Below are positions 48,601-60,203 of a stretch of 64,000 nt of DNA, one piece after another. Position 1 is the first letter of the stretch. Every line of letters begins with the position of its first letter. The DNA lies in NCBI RefSeq assembly GCF_020382885.2, contig NC_058502.1, positions 14,535,950 to 14,599,949 on the forward strand, written 5' to 3'. Below the pieces are notes generated by a model, which ran no database searches, was not told where the DNA came from, and worked only from the letters and a program-made list of their open reading frames with translations. The position numbers and the translations under genes were made by a program. The DNA comes from Scatophagus argus. Lineage: Eukaryota; Chordata; Actinopteri; Scatophagidae.

Positions 48601-51600
48601 AAGCTTCAAATTCTGGTATTGTGGAAACCTTAACGCAGAGGCAAAGAGAGGGAAAACCGAGGCATGAAACTCAAAACAATCATATTGTATGTATTTTTAG
48701 ATTTGCAGAACCAAAACTTGACCTTTTCTGTCTTTTTTGTTGACATCATGACTTGATCTACAAAACATCAAGCCCAGTTTGTAAAAATAGTGAAAGGTAT
48801 CAAATGGAAAACTGCCATTTAGCTATACCTCGATCTCTTGGAAGATGAAACAACAGATGCTAAAACAAACAAGCTGATCATCTGAACAGGATGGGCAAAT
48901 AAAATCAAGACCAGAAGAACTAAAGAGGTTAGGCAGCACGTGTGTAAATACGCCTCAGCAGGCGTTTACATTTGCATCTCCAATTCTACCATCTTTAATT
49001 AGCAGAACGTCACAGGACAACAGAAGACTACCTAGTCCTGAGGATATCCCTCTCTCTAAGAACACAAACTGGGGGTGTGAAAAGGTGATTAAACATGAGT
49101 GGCTCCAAACATTCAATCCAACTATCACACAGCTGCATGAAGCAATCAACTCCACAGACAGGTCAACGCCAGTTAGAGCTGGATCTCGCTGATTAACGAC
49201 TGGTCTCAGCTAGATATGCAGTTGTTTAATTTAACATCCTAGGTCCTCGTAATGGAAGGCAGAAGAAGAGATCAACACATTCTTTATCAAAACTATGAAG
49301 ACTTTCTTTGGCAGATAATTTACTTAAATGACCTCAGCAAAGATCATCCATCTACATTCATTTATGTTACACCACATGCTGTTAATGTATTTTAAATTAT
49401 TTTCCACTTGGAGTGTGTAAAAAATCTGCACAACTACATAATTATGGGAATGCAGTCACTTCAAGTGAACAGAGACCATCAATTTCCTTATTCTGCCAAT
49501 CATCAAAATCTTCAAACTGCCCCATTACACCAACAATGGCTACCCCAATCCAGCTATTTAACATGCTTAGGAAAATGACAGTTTCAAGGACTTGCTCTGA
49601 GCTTTTCTTTTGAGCTAATCCATAAGGTTTAGACTGTGTTAAGCAATCCCAATAGTTTCTACCACATGGGTCAGCTTTCGTAATGAATTTAAACACAGTC
49701 GCTTGTATACTTACAGAGAACATGGGGTGTTTTCAAGGACTCAAGCTTCCATTTACTCTGGGTCAGAGTACACAATGCTGTGATAAGGTTGATTACGCAG
49801 CAATACCACCATTTTGAAGTGCAGATTCTGTGCCATTCTTGCTTTTTTTTGGGGGGGGGGGTTACTACAAGCTACAATTCAGTACCATGTCATTTCCTTA
49901 TTAACATGTTTTACACATAAGCAGGATGTGAGGACTGACGACATGATAACAGAAATAAATTGGACTGAAAATGTACTTTGTATGTTAAAAATTCACTTGA
50001 TAAAAAGGAAACTGATGCTGTGGTGGTCTCTTCTGTCCCACTGCTTCACTGTTAGCATACGTCCTCTCAGGAAGCATTCTGTTACCAGTACAGTACAATA
50101 GAGATACTTCTCAAAATAGTGAGAGTAGTGTGTTTAACAAACAGTAGAATTTAAGTGTGGCATTCTGGAGAATTTGAGAGGCGCATGAGGTACATCTGAT
50201 ACCAATGTGTTTATTACTGTATTATACAGAACTCTCAGTTCATTACTCATTTGGAAAAAAACAAACAATCAAAAATGTCTAGACGGGCCAACAAGGCAGG
50301 GTTTACTGTCAAAGAATACCAAGTGGTTCTATGACTCATGTCATCAATTGTCAGCTGACTAACTGTAAATTTCAGTTTCAAGTGATTGGCAATAAAAGCA
50401 TCAGACACTGAAGTTTGCCGGTTACATTTTCAGACACTGAAATATAAGAAGAGACCAGAATTTTCACAAAGACTGGACAGTTTGCCTCCTATTTCACCTG
50501 CAGTGCACCCCTTACTGAGGTAGGAAAGAAGCTCAAACCACATGTAATTTTACCTGTGGTACCTACAATGTCTTAGAGGCCTATTCCAGCACTTCAAATA
50601 ACCTTATAACGGTACACAGCTTAATTCAACTCTACTGACAACAATTTAGATCCCTTTCGTTATTAAGGCCATTTCAAATCAGCAATAACCACATCACTGT
50701 GTTACGACAAGATTTATTTATAGTAATGAATGTTAGTAAAGTTATTCTGGGAGCCAAAGTACTTGTCCTTCAGAGGCTTCTGTACATGTAAACTTGTACA
50801 GGAACGGATACATGCTAACACTACAAAGAACAGATGGTTTGACCTACAACATGACCCTGGAGATTCTGGCAGTAAAATAATGGCAGACTGACAACATCTG
50901 TTTCTTTTTTGTCTTTTTATGTCCCTTAAGCTCTCGTTGCCTTTGTCTTCTATTTATCACTGGGGTTTTAACAACTGTCAAGCAAGGAGAAAGGACCGTC
51001 AGTCTACATTAATGTCATAACCTCACAAAGGAAAAGAAGAAATTTCCTATCACTTTTCTTAACCAAATACACATATAAGTCTCACACTGAAAAGCATACA
51101 ATGAATTCTAGTTGAGATTTGTCCAGGCCTGTAGAAATAGCAGTCAGGTAGGGAGAGAACAAGGGCAAACATGTGGAATAATAAAGTACATAAAGACCTA
51201 TTTAATAACAACATATAAAGTATATCCACCTGGAATATGCAGAAATATTTTCCTACATTCTGACTTTGTTTGTAGAGCACTCTATATCTGGGACAATCTT
51301 GTAATAATCCATTACATCATGTGCTTAGCTAGTCAGTGTAGTCTCGCTACTTCTGGTAACGTCGAAACATGCCATGAAATAGTCTACTATCTATAGATAT
51401 GAGGGCATGATATGCGTCTTTTAAATCAAAACCAGCACTAAAAATGGTTTACTGTCGCTGTCTACTACCTGAGAAACTACGCGATTAACAAAGGCATTTG
51501 TCGAAACAGAGTCTAAGCCAAGTGAGAACGATACACTGAAACAGCTGTAAACAAAGAATACCAAAACGTTTTGTAGATAACGCCACATATAACTTACAGA

Positions 51601-52176
51601 GGCATTCAATAAAGGACCAACCACAACCAGTAACACAATGAGCAATATAAAGTTACACGTTATGACGTGAACCATTACACAAGACTTCCCGACACGGGAC
51701 TCGTTACGAACTTATAGCAGTTGATCACATTTTGATCAGCTATAATTAGAGTAAGTTCACGGACTGTAACGTAACCAACATTAACCTAGCTTACTCAGCG
51801 CAACCGAGAGGCAAAGTAGTGTTAGCAGTCGCTCGGTGGGTCAATGAAGGTAATTCTACCGCTAGCGTTAGCATAACATTTTAACTATCTAGATTTTTTC
51901 ATAGTAGTACTAGTTTCACATATCAAACGATAACAATTGGTTGGTGCTATAAATATCACTCTCTACTCTTCAAGCTTCGAGCCCGGAGAACAGCGAGAAG
52001 TACATAACGTTAACATTAGCTAGCTGGCCACATGCTGTCGCTCGATCTGCCATGCTGGCTGCTCTAAGCAAAGTCACTTGACCACATTTACTTTTAGCTT
52101 GTTCAAAACACAAACCGTATTCTGGCGGACACGATTTAATCACACTGAACTTTTAAAAAAACGATTAAGTACTTAC
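42629..52176 (-). other. foxn2: foxn2 first intron (9.5 kb)
   Basis: The interval lies between the acceptor before 42628 and the donor GTAAGT beginning at 52176. It holds a CA tract near 43890-43903, a purine-rich tract at 44311-44408, a GA-rich tract near 46440-46471 and a T/G tract near 49842-49861. Open frames at 43550-43903 (minus) and 46484-46885 (plus) have no recognisable content. The stretch 45190-45440 is repeat-free and could be regulatory. Confidence 0.65.
44311..44408. repeat. Purine-rich GA/G tract
   Basis: A long purine-rich run on the plus strand with GAGAG and GGGG blocks (for example GAGAGGGGGGAGGGGGGAGA at 44366). Such tracts can form triplex or unusual DNA structure. Confidence 0.85.
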
Positions 52177-52500
52177 AATCATGCACGGCGTGCCTTGGTG
52201 CGGTGTGTTTAAAGACACGTCTGTGCGCAGTTTATTCAGATGTCTGTCTCCCACAATGTCAGAGATCAGATCAGCAGCTGCTTCCTCCATACACGCAGCG
52301 CGCAGCAGATCACACAGCGCACGCTACCAAACCCATTGCCGTCGTTATGGCAACAGGCCCACTTCAGCCAATCAAAACCCCTCCCCTCCTATCTCCCCTG
52401 GCAACTGCCGCAGCGCAGGAGCTCCGCGAGCGCGCACGCCATCCTATTTTGCGTCGTGCAATGTGCTTTCACTTTTATCGCCAGCTGCTTCTAATGTGAC
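52177..52500 (-). promoter_or_regulatory. foxn2: foxn2 5' non-coding exon and promoter region
   Basis: The donor (ATT then GTAAGTA on the minus strand) ends the exon at 52177. Above it the sequence is CpG-rich, with GCGCGC, GCAGCGCAG and CGCGAGCGCGC, typical of a vertebrate housekeeping-type promoter. Two RFX-like sequences are present: GTCGTTATGGCAAC at 52341-52354 and a half site TGGCAAC near 52400. The transcription start is not defined, so the right limit is approximate. An ATG at 52180-52182 starts a short upstream frame. Confidence 0.6.
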
Positions 52501-55500
52501 ATAGTGGAGACAAATAGTGTTTCACCCTGATTTGTTGACTAATAAAGTATAGCTGATTACTGAGTTAGTAATGGGTTAAATTAGAAATTAATGAAGTGCT
52601 TGAGTGACCAAGCCGGATGCGTCCCACACAAAACACTCCCGCGTTATTAGGCTACAAACACCTCGGGGCGGAGAGAAAGGATGTGTCACCACACCCAGCC
52701 TCGTGACGATAGTGGACCCTTAAGTGGGCCCCTCCTAGAGTAAACGGTAATGGAAGGAGCTAACGTGACCTGTGTGTACACAGCATACACATGCTGGGTG
52801 ATGCTTGAGAACTTAAACAAAGCAAAGAAATGGAAAGAAAAAGAAAAGGCACAATTATGTACTTTTTCCATTTGCAGATTAAACTCATTCTCTGTGGTTG
52901 TGCAAATAGCCATAATTGCTGTTATTCACATGGCAGATGTGTTTTTAGAACCGAAAGTGTTACAGGAAAACCATCTTGTTGATTTTGTGTGTTTTCCCGG
53001 CTATCCTCTGAGCTTCACTGCCCAACCGACTTCACACCAAACTGTAACTTTCACATAATGGTGATACCTTACTCATCTCAACCACTCCATTTCATAAGCG
53101 TACATGAGTAGCTCTCTGCAAACTGATCTAATAGCCTCTCTATTTGCTTTTACTGTGTGTGACCAAATACCTGCTATGCTAGTGCTGTGAATACTTCTGC
53201 ACTAGTGTTGATGCACACCCTTGTTTTTCCCCTTCTTTCAACTGGACAAACAGGCTTTGCAGTGGCATAGGCCCAATGGCAGTTGTCAGAGTACTGACTG
53301 ATACTCAGGAATGTATTTACGGTATGTTGATCTCTGGTTTGGTGTTTTTCTTTGGCAGAGGGCTGCTTTAATGAGTTCTTTGTTTATACTGCTTCAGATT
53401 GAACAGGTACATTGCAATTAGAAACACATGTATAATTTATGCCTATGCAGAAGGTGAAGAGTGACATTAAATGTGGTAATAATTATTTATCCAACAAAGA
53501 AGCATGTGAAGTGGTATCGGTGGTTGCCGAGCACTCTGGATACCATAAAATAGTTCATTCATGTTTTTGAGTCTTTGTTCAGGTTGCTGTGGCATAATTT
53601 TCTTGCACACCAAGCTATTCTTAGGGCTAGTAAGCAGCATAGACACATGCCCCACTTTTACCTTTCAGAATCACAGGGATGATGAAGTTGCAATGCTAGC
53701 GAATGAGAGTGAGGAGAAAAAGATGCATTAATCACAGGGAAACAGTTGATTGACGATGCCTTGAAAAGACAGGCCCATTAGTCTGTGTGTCTGCAATGGT
53801 GCTAATCTGATTGTAAAACTGTTAGGCTAAAACAGCATGCCCCACTGACCAGTATCAGAGCTGTGCATAACAGTATTCGAGCCATTTCCTGGATACTATA
53901 ACATACAGTCTGTCCTGGCTGATGATGGGAGGGACTTGAGGAATGATCCTTTTTTGTGACATGCAAAAGTAACAAAAAACTCTTTGTGAGAACTGTGTTT
54001 ATTTAACAGTGGGTGAGAATAATTACGGTAAACAGTACGCTTTGTATCAAAGGGAATGAGGTGAAGGACAGTAGGATTACAGACTATGAGAGGAGTTCAT
54101 GTACGGCAGTAAAAGTGGTACTGATGAAGGGATGAACAATGAGGAAGCTAGCCTGTGATGGAGAGTAGTGACCGAGCATGAATGGGGGTGCAGTGTGTCT
54201 TAGCAGCCAGCCTATGGTGGCATAGCGGTCAGGAGGCCTGCTGCTTTAATGGTCCATAAATCTGTGTGGACTGGCTGGTCTGATGCCGCCCCAGTGAGAC
54301 CCTCTCATGCGGAAAATGAATCAGACCATTTTTACGAAGCGCAAGTGTAGAAGCTCTCACCCTCCCCTGCTGCCAGCGAGCCGATAAGAGCTGCTGCACA
54401 CGCACAGCACTCCATTTCAGCAGCTCTGGAGCTCATAAAACTCTCTATTAGTGACAACCCTTGTTTGTATGCTGCTCTTCATTCAATCTATCCTCTTGCC
54501 TTTGTTGTTCACTTCTTTTTCTCTTTTTTGTCTCATATATTTGGTTTTGGGGAGTGGGAACGCAGATGCTGACACTTTGGAATACAGCCAGTTAGGTGAA
54601 AATGGAAAAAAATGAATCACATTCCAGAAGGAACTCTCTGTTAAAGGCATACTCTAGATTCAAAATACTCTTTTTCTCTATCTCTGTCTCTCTCTCTCAC
54701 ACACACACGCATATATGCACTGAATAACACTTTTTACTTTTTTCATATTTGTTAGAAATATGCCAGGTACTGCCTCACACACATGTGCAAATGGTGTGTA
54801 ATGTCAAGAAAAATATATTCTGGGTTCTTTCGTGACATACATAAGGTGAGGGTCGCAAAATATTTACCAGACTACACAATATGGCAGACCATTACTTTCT
54901 CTGGTTCGTTCTTCTTTGTGCACCTTGTACAGGTGGGGACATTATATAGTGTAGGCTATAAAGTCATTGCCCTGGTATTTTTAGAGGATTTAGTTGCTGG
55001 AACAATCACCTGCAGTTGTTATGGGAGCGAGACCAACAGACAACCGGCTCCCTGAGCTAATTAGTTTGAACCTCCTTTGAAATGCGAAGTGGAAGAGTCA
55101 TCGAGAGAATTGTGACGTAGATTAAAGGGTACTAACACACATACACACATGCACAGCTATGCATGCAGAAACACACACAGACACCAATGAGGCTCTATAG
55201 CATTTTATTTTCCTTGATAGGTATGGTTACTGGTTAAACAGGTAGTATTTGCATTTGAAGGCAATCCCAACTGTCTGTAAAGCTGCCAGAGGCCGCCTGC
55301 TGTGTACAGACATGCAATGGAAGTCCAGACTTAATTGCTGTAGAAGGAACAAGCCACTGGTGTTTAATGAGAGAGCAGAAAACAAGCATTGGAGACAGCT
55401 TATTTTTATCTTTTAGTGTTCTTTGATAAATACTCAGAGGCTAAATTTATGTCTTTGCAGTTAAAAGAGTGTAAATGTTTCTTGTACGCACCCTCTAACT

Positions 55501-57297
55501 GTCAGCTGAGCAACCAGGCGTGGTCAACTTGTTTCAAATGCAACACTTTCTTTGTTCTCCAGGTTTTGTTTTCCCTAGAGGTTCTCCCAGCTTTTGCCTG
55601 CAGTTATCCTCAACTGAAGACTGTGTTTGCCTACAGAAGCCTTTGTTTGACAATCCTTTCTGCTAACCAGGTCTTATGAATTGTGTCAGCAGTGTGCTGA
55701 TTGTCCGTTATCTCTCAGCTGATAAGTGCCTCCTTTAATGCACAGGCAATAAAATGCTCAACATGTAGGGCAGAGGAATGATCTTTTCAACAGTCAAACA
55801 AATATCCTGTAATTCTGTATTGATTCAGTCTATTTGTGCAGGTTAGACAGGACAAAAGCTTGTATAAACAGGCCCAAGTGTCAATTTGCTCCAGCAGAGG
55901 ATTACGCATGCCAGTGTGGTTTGAGGACAGGAAGTCAAATTTTACAAGGGCTTAATTAAAAGGAACTCAACTGTTTAATGAGACAGAGCTGTGTAACTAG
56001 CTGCTTAGTAAAATGGTTTTTACTCGTTTACTCGTCTACTTTCAGTGCTCAGTGAACAAAGAGGTAAATGATCACGTATAAGCCAAATGAAAATTTACAG
56101 ACTGGTTTAAATCATTTCAGAGGGGCAAAGCAGGGGTGTAGCTACAAATGATTGCTCCCCTTAGCAAGCTGTGGCACCCCTCTGCCCCCCTCCAAATTAT
56201 GTGCTTAATTAGTACAAAACCCCCTCTATTTTTCTGAGAGGGTCACTCAAGTCTCCACTGCACCCACAAAACTTGCTAAACATACGTTTTAAATGGGCAG
56301 GGGAGTAATCACGTACCTACTGGAGAGCTGCAGTAATCTGACCACACGGTTACAGTCTCTAAAAAGGCCCCACAGCAGTCAGAGAGTCATCATGAAACCT
56401 AATTTGGCCATGATGACTTATTTTTAAGATTTTAAGAGTTGGTGGAGAAAAATGGGCCAGGCCACCATAGACAGTCAGAACACAGTAGCAGGCTGGAGAT
56501 TCTTATAATGTGTGCCCACTCCATATGCAAAGAGAAAAAAACATTTTTGATACAATTAAGATACAACGTTGTGGATGTGGAGATAATGGTTGAAAATAGA
56601 AGTGTGTGGCAGTTGTCAGAATATACATTAAAGTCAGATTGTCAGAATTACAAATGCTTGATTTTCATGTAAGATAATCAGTAATTTGTAATTGGTTGCA
56701 CTCTATACAATGACAGCACTTTTCCAAACTATAACAAGTGGAAGAAAGACTGCCTTTTCAGCCGGCTGTATTTATCTGATTGTTTAAGCTGTCAACACAC
56801 ACAACCCTGAACTTTGGTCTCTTTTTTTAATTCATTGTCTTCAGTGCTGTTCTTTACTCTTTTTATTGACCGACATCCACGCTATCTCTTTGCACTTTTA
56901 AGTACTCTAAAACTGCATGACTCCCATATAAAAGGCCTTCAAATGGCCCTGCCATACAATACACCACACGCAGAGGCAATTGAATTAACCCATTGATCCC
57001 TGGCTGTTCCATTGCCAAACTAAATTTTGTTATTCAACCTTAATGACTGCTCCTTGCAGGCAAATGAACACTTGTAGTCAATTAACTGTGAAGCAGGAGG
57101 AGGATAAGGGAAAGACAACCCACTCTGATATGTACCTAGAGTTTAAAACGCTGCTCCATCAGCGCCACGAAGTCGTGACATCTGGGGAAACATTCGACTT
57201 TTGAATGCATGAATGTAAACAACAACACAACACCAAAAGCTTTGTTCTGTGACACTCCTTTATCTTTTCACAGCGTCTGGTCCTCCCCGCCTTGCCT

Positions 57298-57346
57298 TGG
57301 GCACAAGAGCACTTTATCTTGTGAGACAATAGTGGTCTTGTGCCCA
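57298..57346. repeat. Hairpin with 16-bp arms
   Basis: TGGGCACAAGAGCACT at 57298-57313 pairs with AGTGGTCTTGTGCCCA at 57331-57346, with 15 of 16 positions complementary around a 17-base loop. Confidence 0.85.
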
Positions 57347-58119
57347 GCGGTGTTGTATGGCACTACCAGCTCCATAGTGGGCTATGACACGTATGAGGAA
57401 TTGCTAATGTTCTTCAAGCAGTGGGAATATATGTGTGTTGTGTATATGCAACAAAAATCCACCTGCTGCTTGGTAATATGAATTACACACAGAAAAAAAT
57501 GATTCATGAATTTTTACATGCAGTTTATCAGACCCAGCTATATGGGCACAATTCACAATTAGTTCACGATTCCCAAACATTGGTAGGGGGATATGTAAGC
57601 CTACTGCTGCAAGCTGCATATAGGAGGATTGCAGAATGGCTGATTTGATTGAAGAAGATTTTCAGTTTGTTTTCAAAAAATAAATGCACACCACACATGG
57701 TGTCAACTGAAACACCTGTACAATGTTGCAATTAAGGTGCATGAAAACAATAGAGTAAAAATAGCAAGCAAGCAGTTTAGACAGACAAAAGCTAAGAGTT
57801 AGCTAAACAAACTGATAACTGTTTGAAATGAAAAAAAAGCTAAAAGTAATGCACAGAAGACAGAAATGCACAAAAATAGTTAAGTAAAAATAGGCTGAAT
57901 AGATAAACAAGTGAAATAGCAAAAAATAACAGAAAAAAATTGTTGAAACAGTTAGCTTGGCAGTTAACTGTATAAAAACATACTGTAAAATTCACTCTCA
58001 TGTAATTATTTGTTAGAGACATATAGTATCAAATCTTTTCAAAATCAGCTCCAGTGGACAGATTTTCCAGACATTGTCAGCGTCTTGAGTTCAGGAGCTT
58101 GGGTGGTACAAAAAAGGGC

Positions 58120-58146
58120 AAAAAAAAAAAAAAAAAAAAAAAAAAA
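58120..58146. repeat. Poly-A tract of about 27
   Basis: A homopolymer run lies two bases before the hairpin at 58149. It could be the tail of a retroposed copy. Confidence 0.95.
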
Positions 58147-58148
58147 GG

Positions 58149-58187
58149 CTGGTATCATACCAAGCTGACTGCTTAGTATGATACCAG
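58149..58187. repeat. Hairpin with perfect 12-bp arms
   Basis: CTGGTATCATAC at 58149-58160 and GTATGATACCAG at 58176-58187 are exact reverse complements around a 15-base loop. Confidence 0.9.
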
Positions 58188-58287
58188 AGCACACCTCACA
58201 GAGTTGTCTCTGCGCTATGCATATAAAGTGAGTGTGACCCGATGCCTGAGGGGCAGCGTATACCCTTCCTGGGTCTAAGGGGAGCCT

Positions 58288-58319
58288 GGCTGTGAGGCTG
58301 TGAGGCTGTGAGGCTGTGA
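58288..58319. repeat. Four tandem copies of GGCTGTGA
   Basis: An 8-bp unit is repeated four times without change. Confidence 0.95.
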
Positions 58320-59124
58320 GTGGGCACGCGGCTGCTCTGTGGAGAAAGTGGTGCAGTGCCTCTCTGTGCCTGGCTGAGCAGTGGGTAATGAAGCGTGGCA
58401 GAGGAGAGAGGAAAGGAGTGTGTCTGTAGGGTAGGCAGGCCCTCGTGTTCCTATGCAACCAGGGCGGATGGTTAGGTGATACAGGACTGCCTCTATTCTG
58501 CTTACTTGTCATGCTGCTGCCACGCTTTCTTTCTTTTATTCTGTTTAGTTGTCCTTTGCTCCCTCTTTCTCCACCCTCCTTCCCCCCAAACACATGCATG
58601 TGGTGCTGTCAAACATCCTGCCTAAATTCCTCAAGCACAGTATACAAAATGTCCAAAACCTAATCAACCAACATTAATTGTTATGTTCAAATGACAAGAA
58701 ATCAAACATTATCCGGTTACAACCACGTTGATATATCTAACATTTTTATTTATTTAAATTTACTGCTTTCTCAATTCATTTTTCCTTCTTCCTATCTGTG
58801 AGACAGTTGGCCTGCTCTTGCCCTTTCAACCAGAGGTCTACTAGGAGCAGATGTGCTATTGTTTCAAAGGTGGTGTCTTGACCGATGTATTTTTCAAGTC
58901 CCTCACCTCACCCCACCCTTTCCAGTATTGGTGCTTTTCTTATAGTCTTATATTTGCATATGGTCGGACATTCAGCAAACACAGCAGTCATTAGAAAACA
59001 AGGACAATAACTCAAACGGGTATGCCCAGATTAGGAAAAAGGAGGGAGATTAAAAATAACAAAAATAACAGAGGTTTGGCTGACCCCCCCACCCCCAACT
59101 CTGTTGACGTCAGAGCCACGTTGG

Positions 59125-59127
<3 letters not shown>

Positions 59128-59166
<39 letters not shown>
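59128..59166. repeat. (TG)n microsatellite
   Basis: About 19 uninterrupted TG units. Confidence 0.97.
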
Positions 59167-59168
<2 letters not shown>

Positions 59169-60160
59169 ATCATTTTAGAACTTCCCTATACAATGACCAA
59201 CCAAACCACTGCCATTAATTGTTTATAAACTAAATAGCAGCAACAGAGAATTAAGGCACAGTCTGTGACTAGACATAGTGAACAATTTTCATCCCAGAAA
59301 GAGCATTACATCAGTACAAAGACTAAGTCTTAACATATTATCATCTATTGTGCAGCCACACATTTCCTGTGGGCAACAAGTGTGGATCTATTCTTAGCTG
59401 GTGGCCTGGGCTTCAGCACTTTCTGCTCCTGCTCCTCATAGGCTGGGCAGGATAAGGTGTGATTCAGTCCTGCCAGGTCTGACTGTGTCATCGTAGCCTG
59501 CGTCCAGCGGTAGAGACAGAGGGGCCTATCGACCATCTGTCCCCGACCAGAAGATTCAAGGCTCGGTCCCCAGAGCAGGGAATGAGGGGGCGGGAGCGAC
59601 ATGAGGTCGGATGGGGGAATCAGCTTTGTGTTGCCATAATGCTGTCTTTCCTCTCTCCTAGCAACGGCCTCCCATTTCCTTGCATTTGGGCGGCATGGTC
59701 CTGTTGGTCGGTGTGCACTCTCTCTCTGTCCTATTTATGGTAATGAGCCATCTGCCCTCTCTGTAACAGCCGCCCAAATAGAGGAGAGGCTGGGAGGGGG
59801 GTGTCTCTGACAGACAGGAGTCTGAGACAAAGACGCTTATCCTGTTGTGTCTGCTTCTGCCCCAGTGGATGCCTTCAGATACGGATAGGACTCAATGACA
59901 GCCAAGAACAGAGACAATCCTGAAACATAGTCAGTGTTTTCATAGGAAAATAAAAGAGGAGGGAGCTTATTGAAGTATGGATTTAAAAGTGGACAGTGAT
60001 TGTGTTTGTGTGTCCGTGTGCGCGCATCTAATACTGAGAGAAAGGGAAAGTGACACAGACAGAGTGCTACCACCTGCAGGTCAGTACATTAAGTTGTTCA
60101 ACACAAAGAGCAGTTGTAATATCAGTGCTAGGGTGATCCCTACCAAACCCCATCACAGAC

Positions 60161-60161
<1 letters not shown>

Positions 60162-60201
<40 letters not shown>

Positions 60202-60203
60202 AC
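60162..60203. repeat. (CA)n microsatellite
   Basis: About 17 CA units, then one interruption (CTCA), then more CA. Confidence 0.97.

Noticed and set aside
58288-58319. Possible CRISPR-like repeat array
   Set aside because: Four direct 8-bp copies without spacers are a plain tandem repeat, and the genome is vertebrate.
58045-58599. 184-residue minus-strand frame
   Set aside because: It runs through the poly-A tract (read as poly-Phe) and the GGCTGTGA tandem repeat, so the open frame is an artefact of simple sequence.
59345-59602. 85-residue minus-strand frame with Pro/Gln content
   Set aside because: No recognisable homology and no splice partners. Kept as intergenic.
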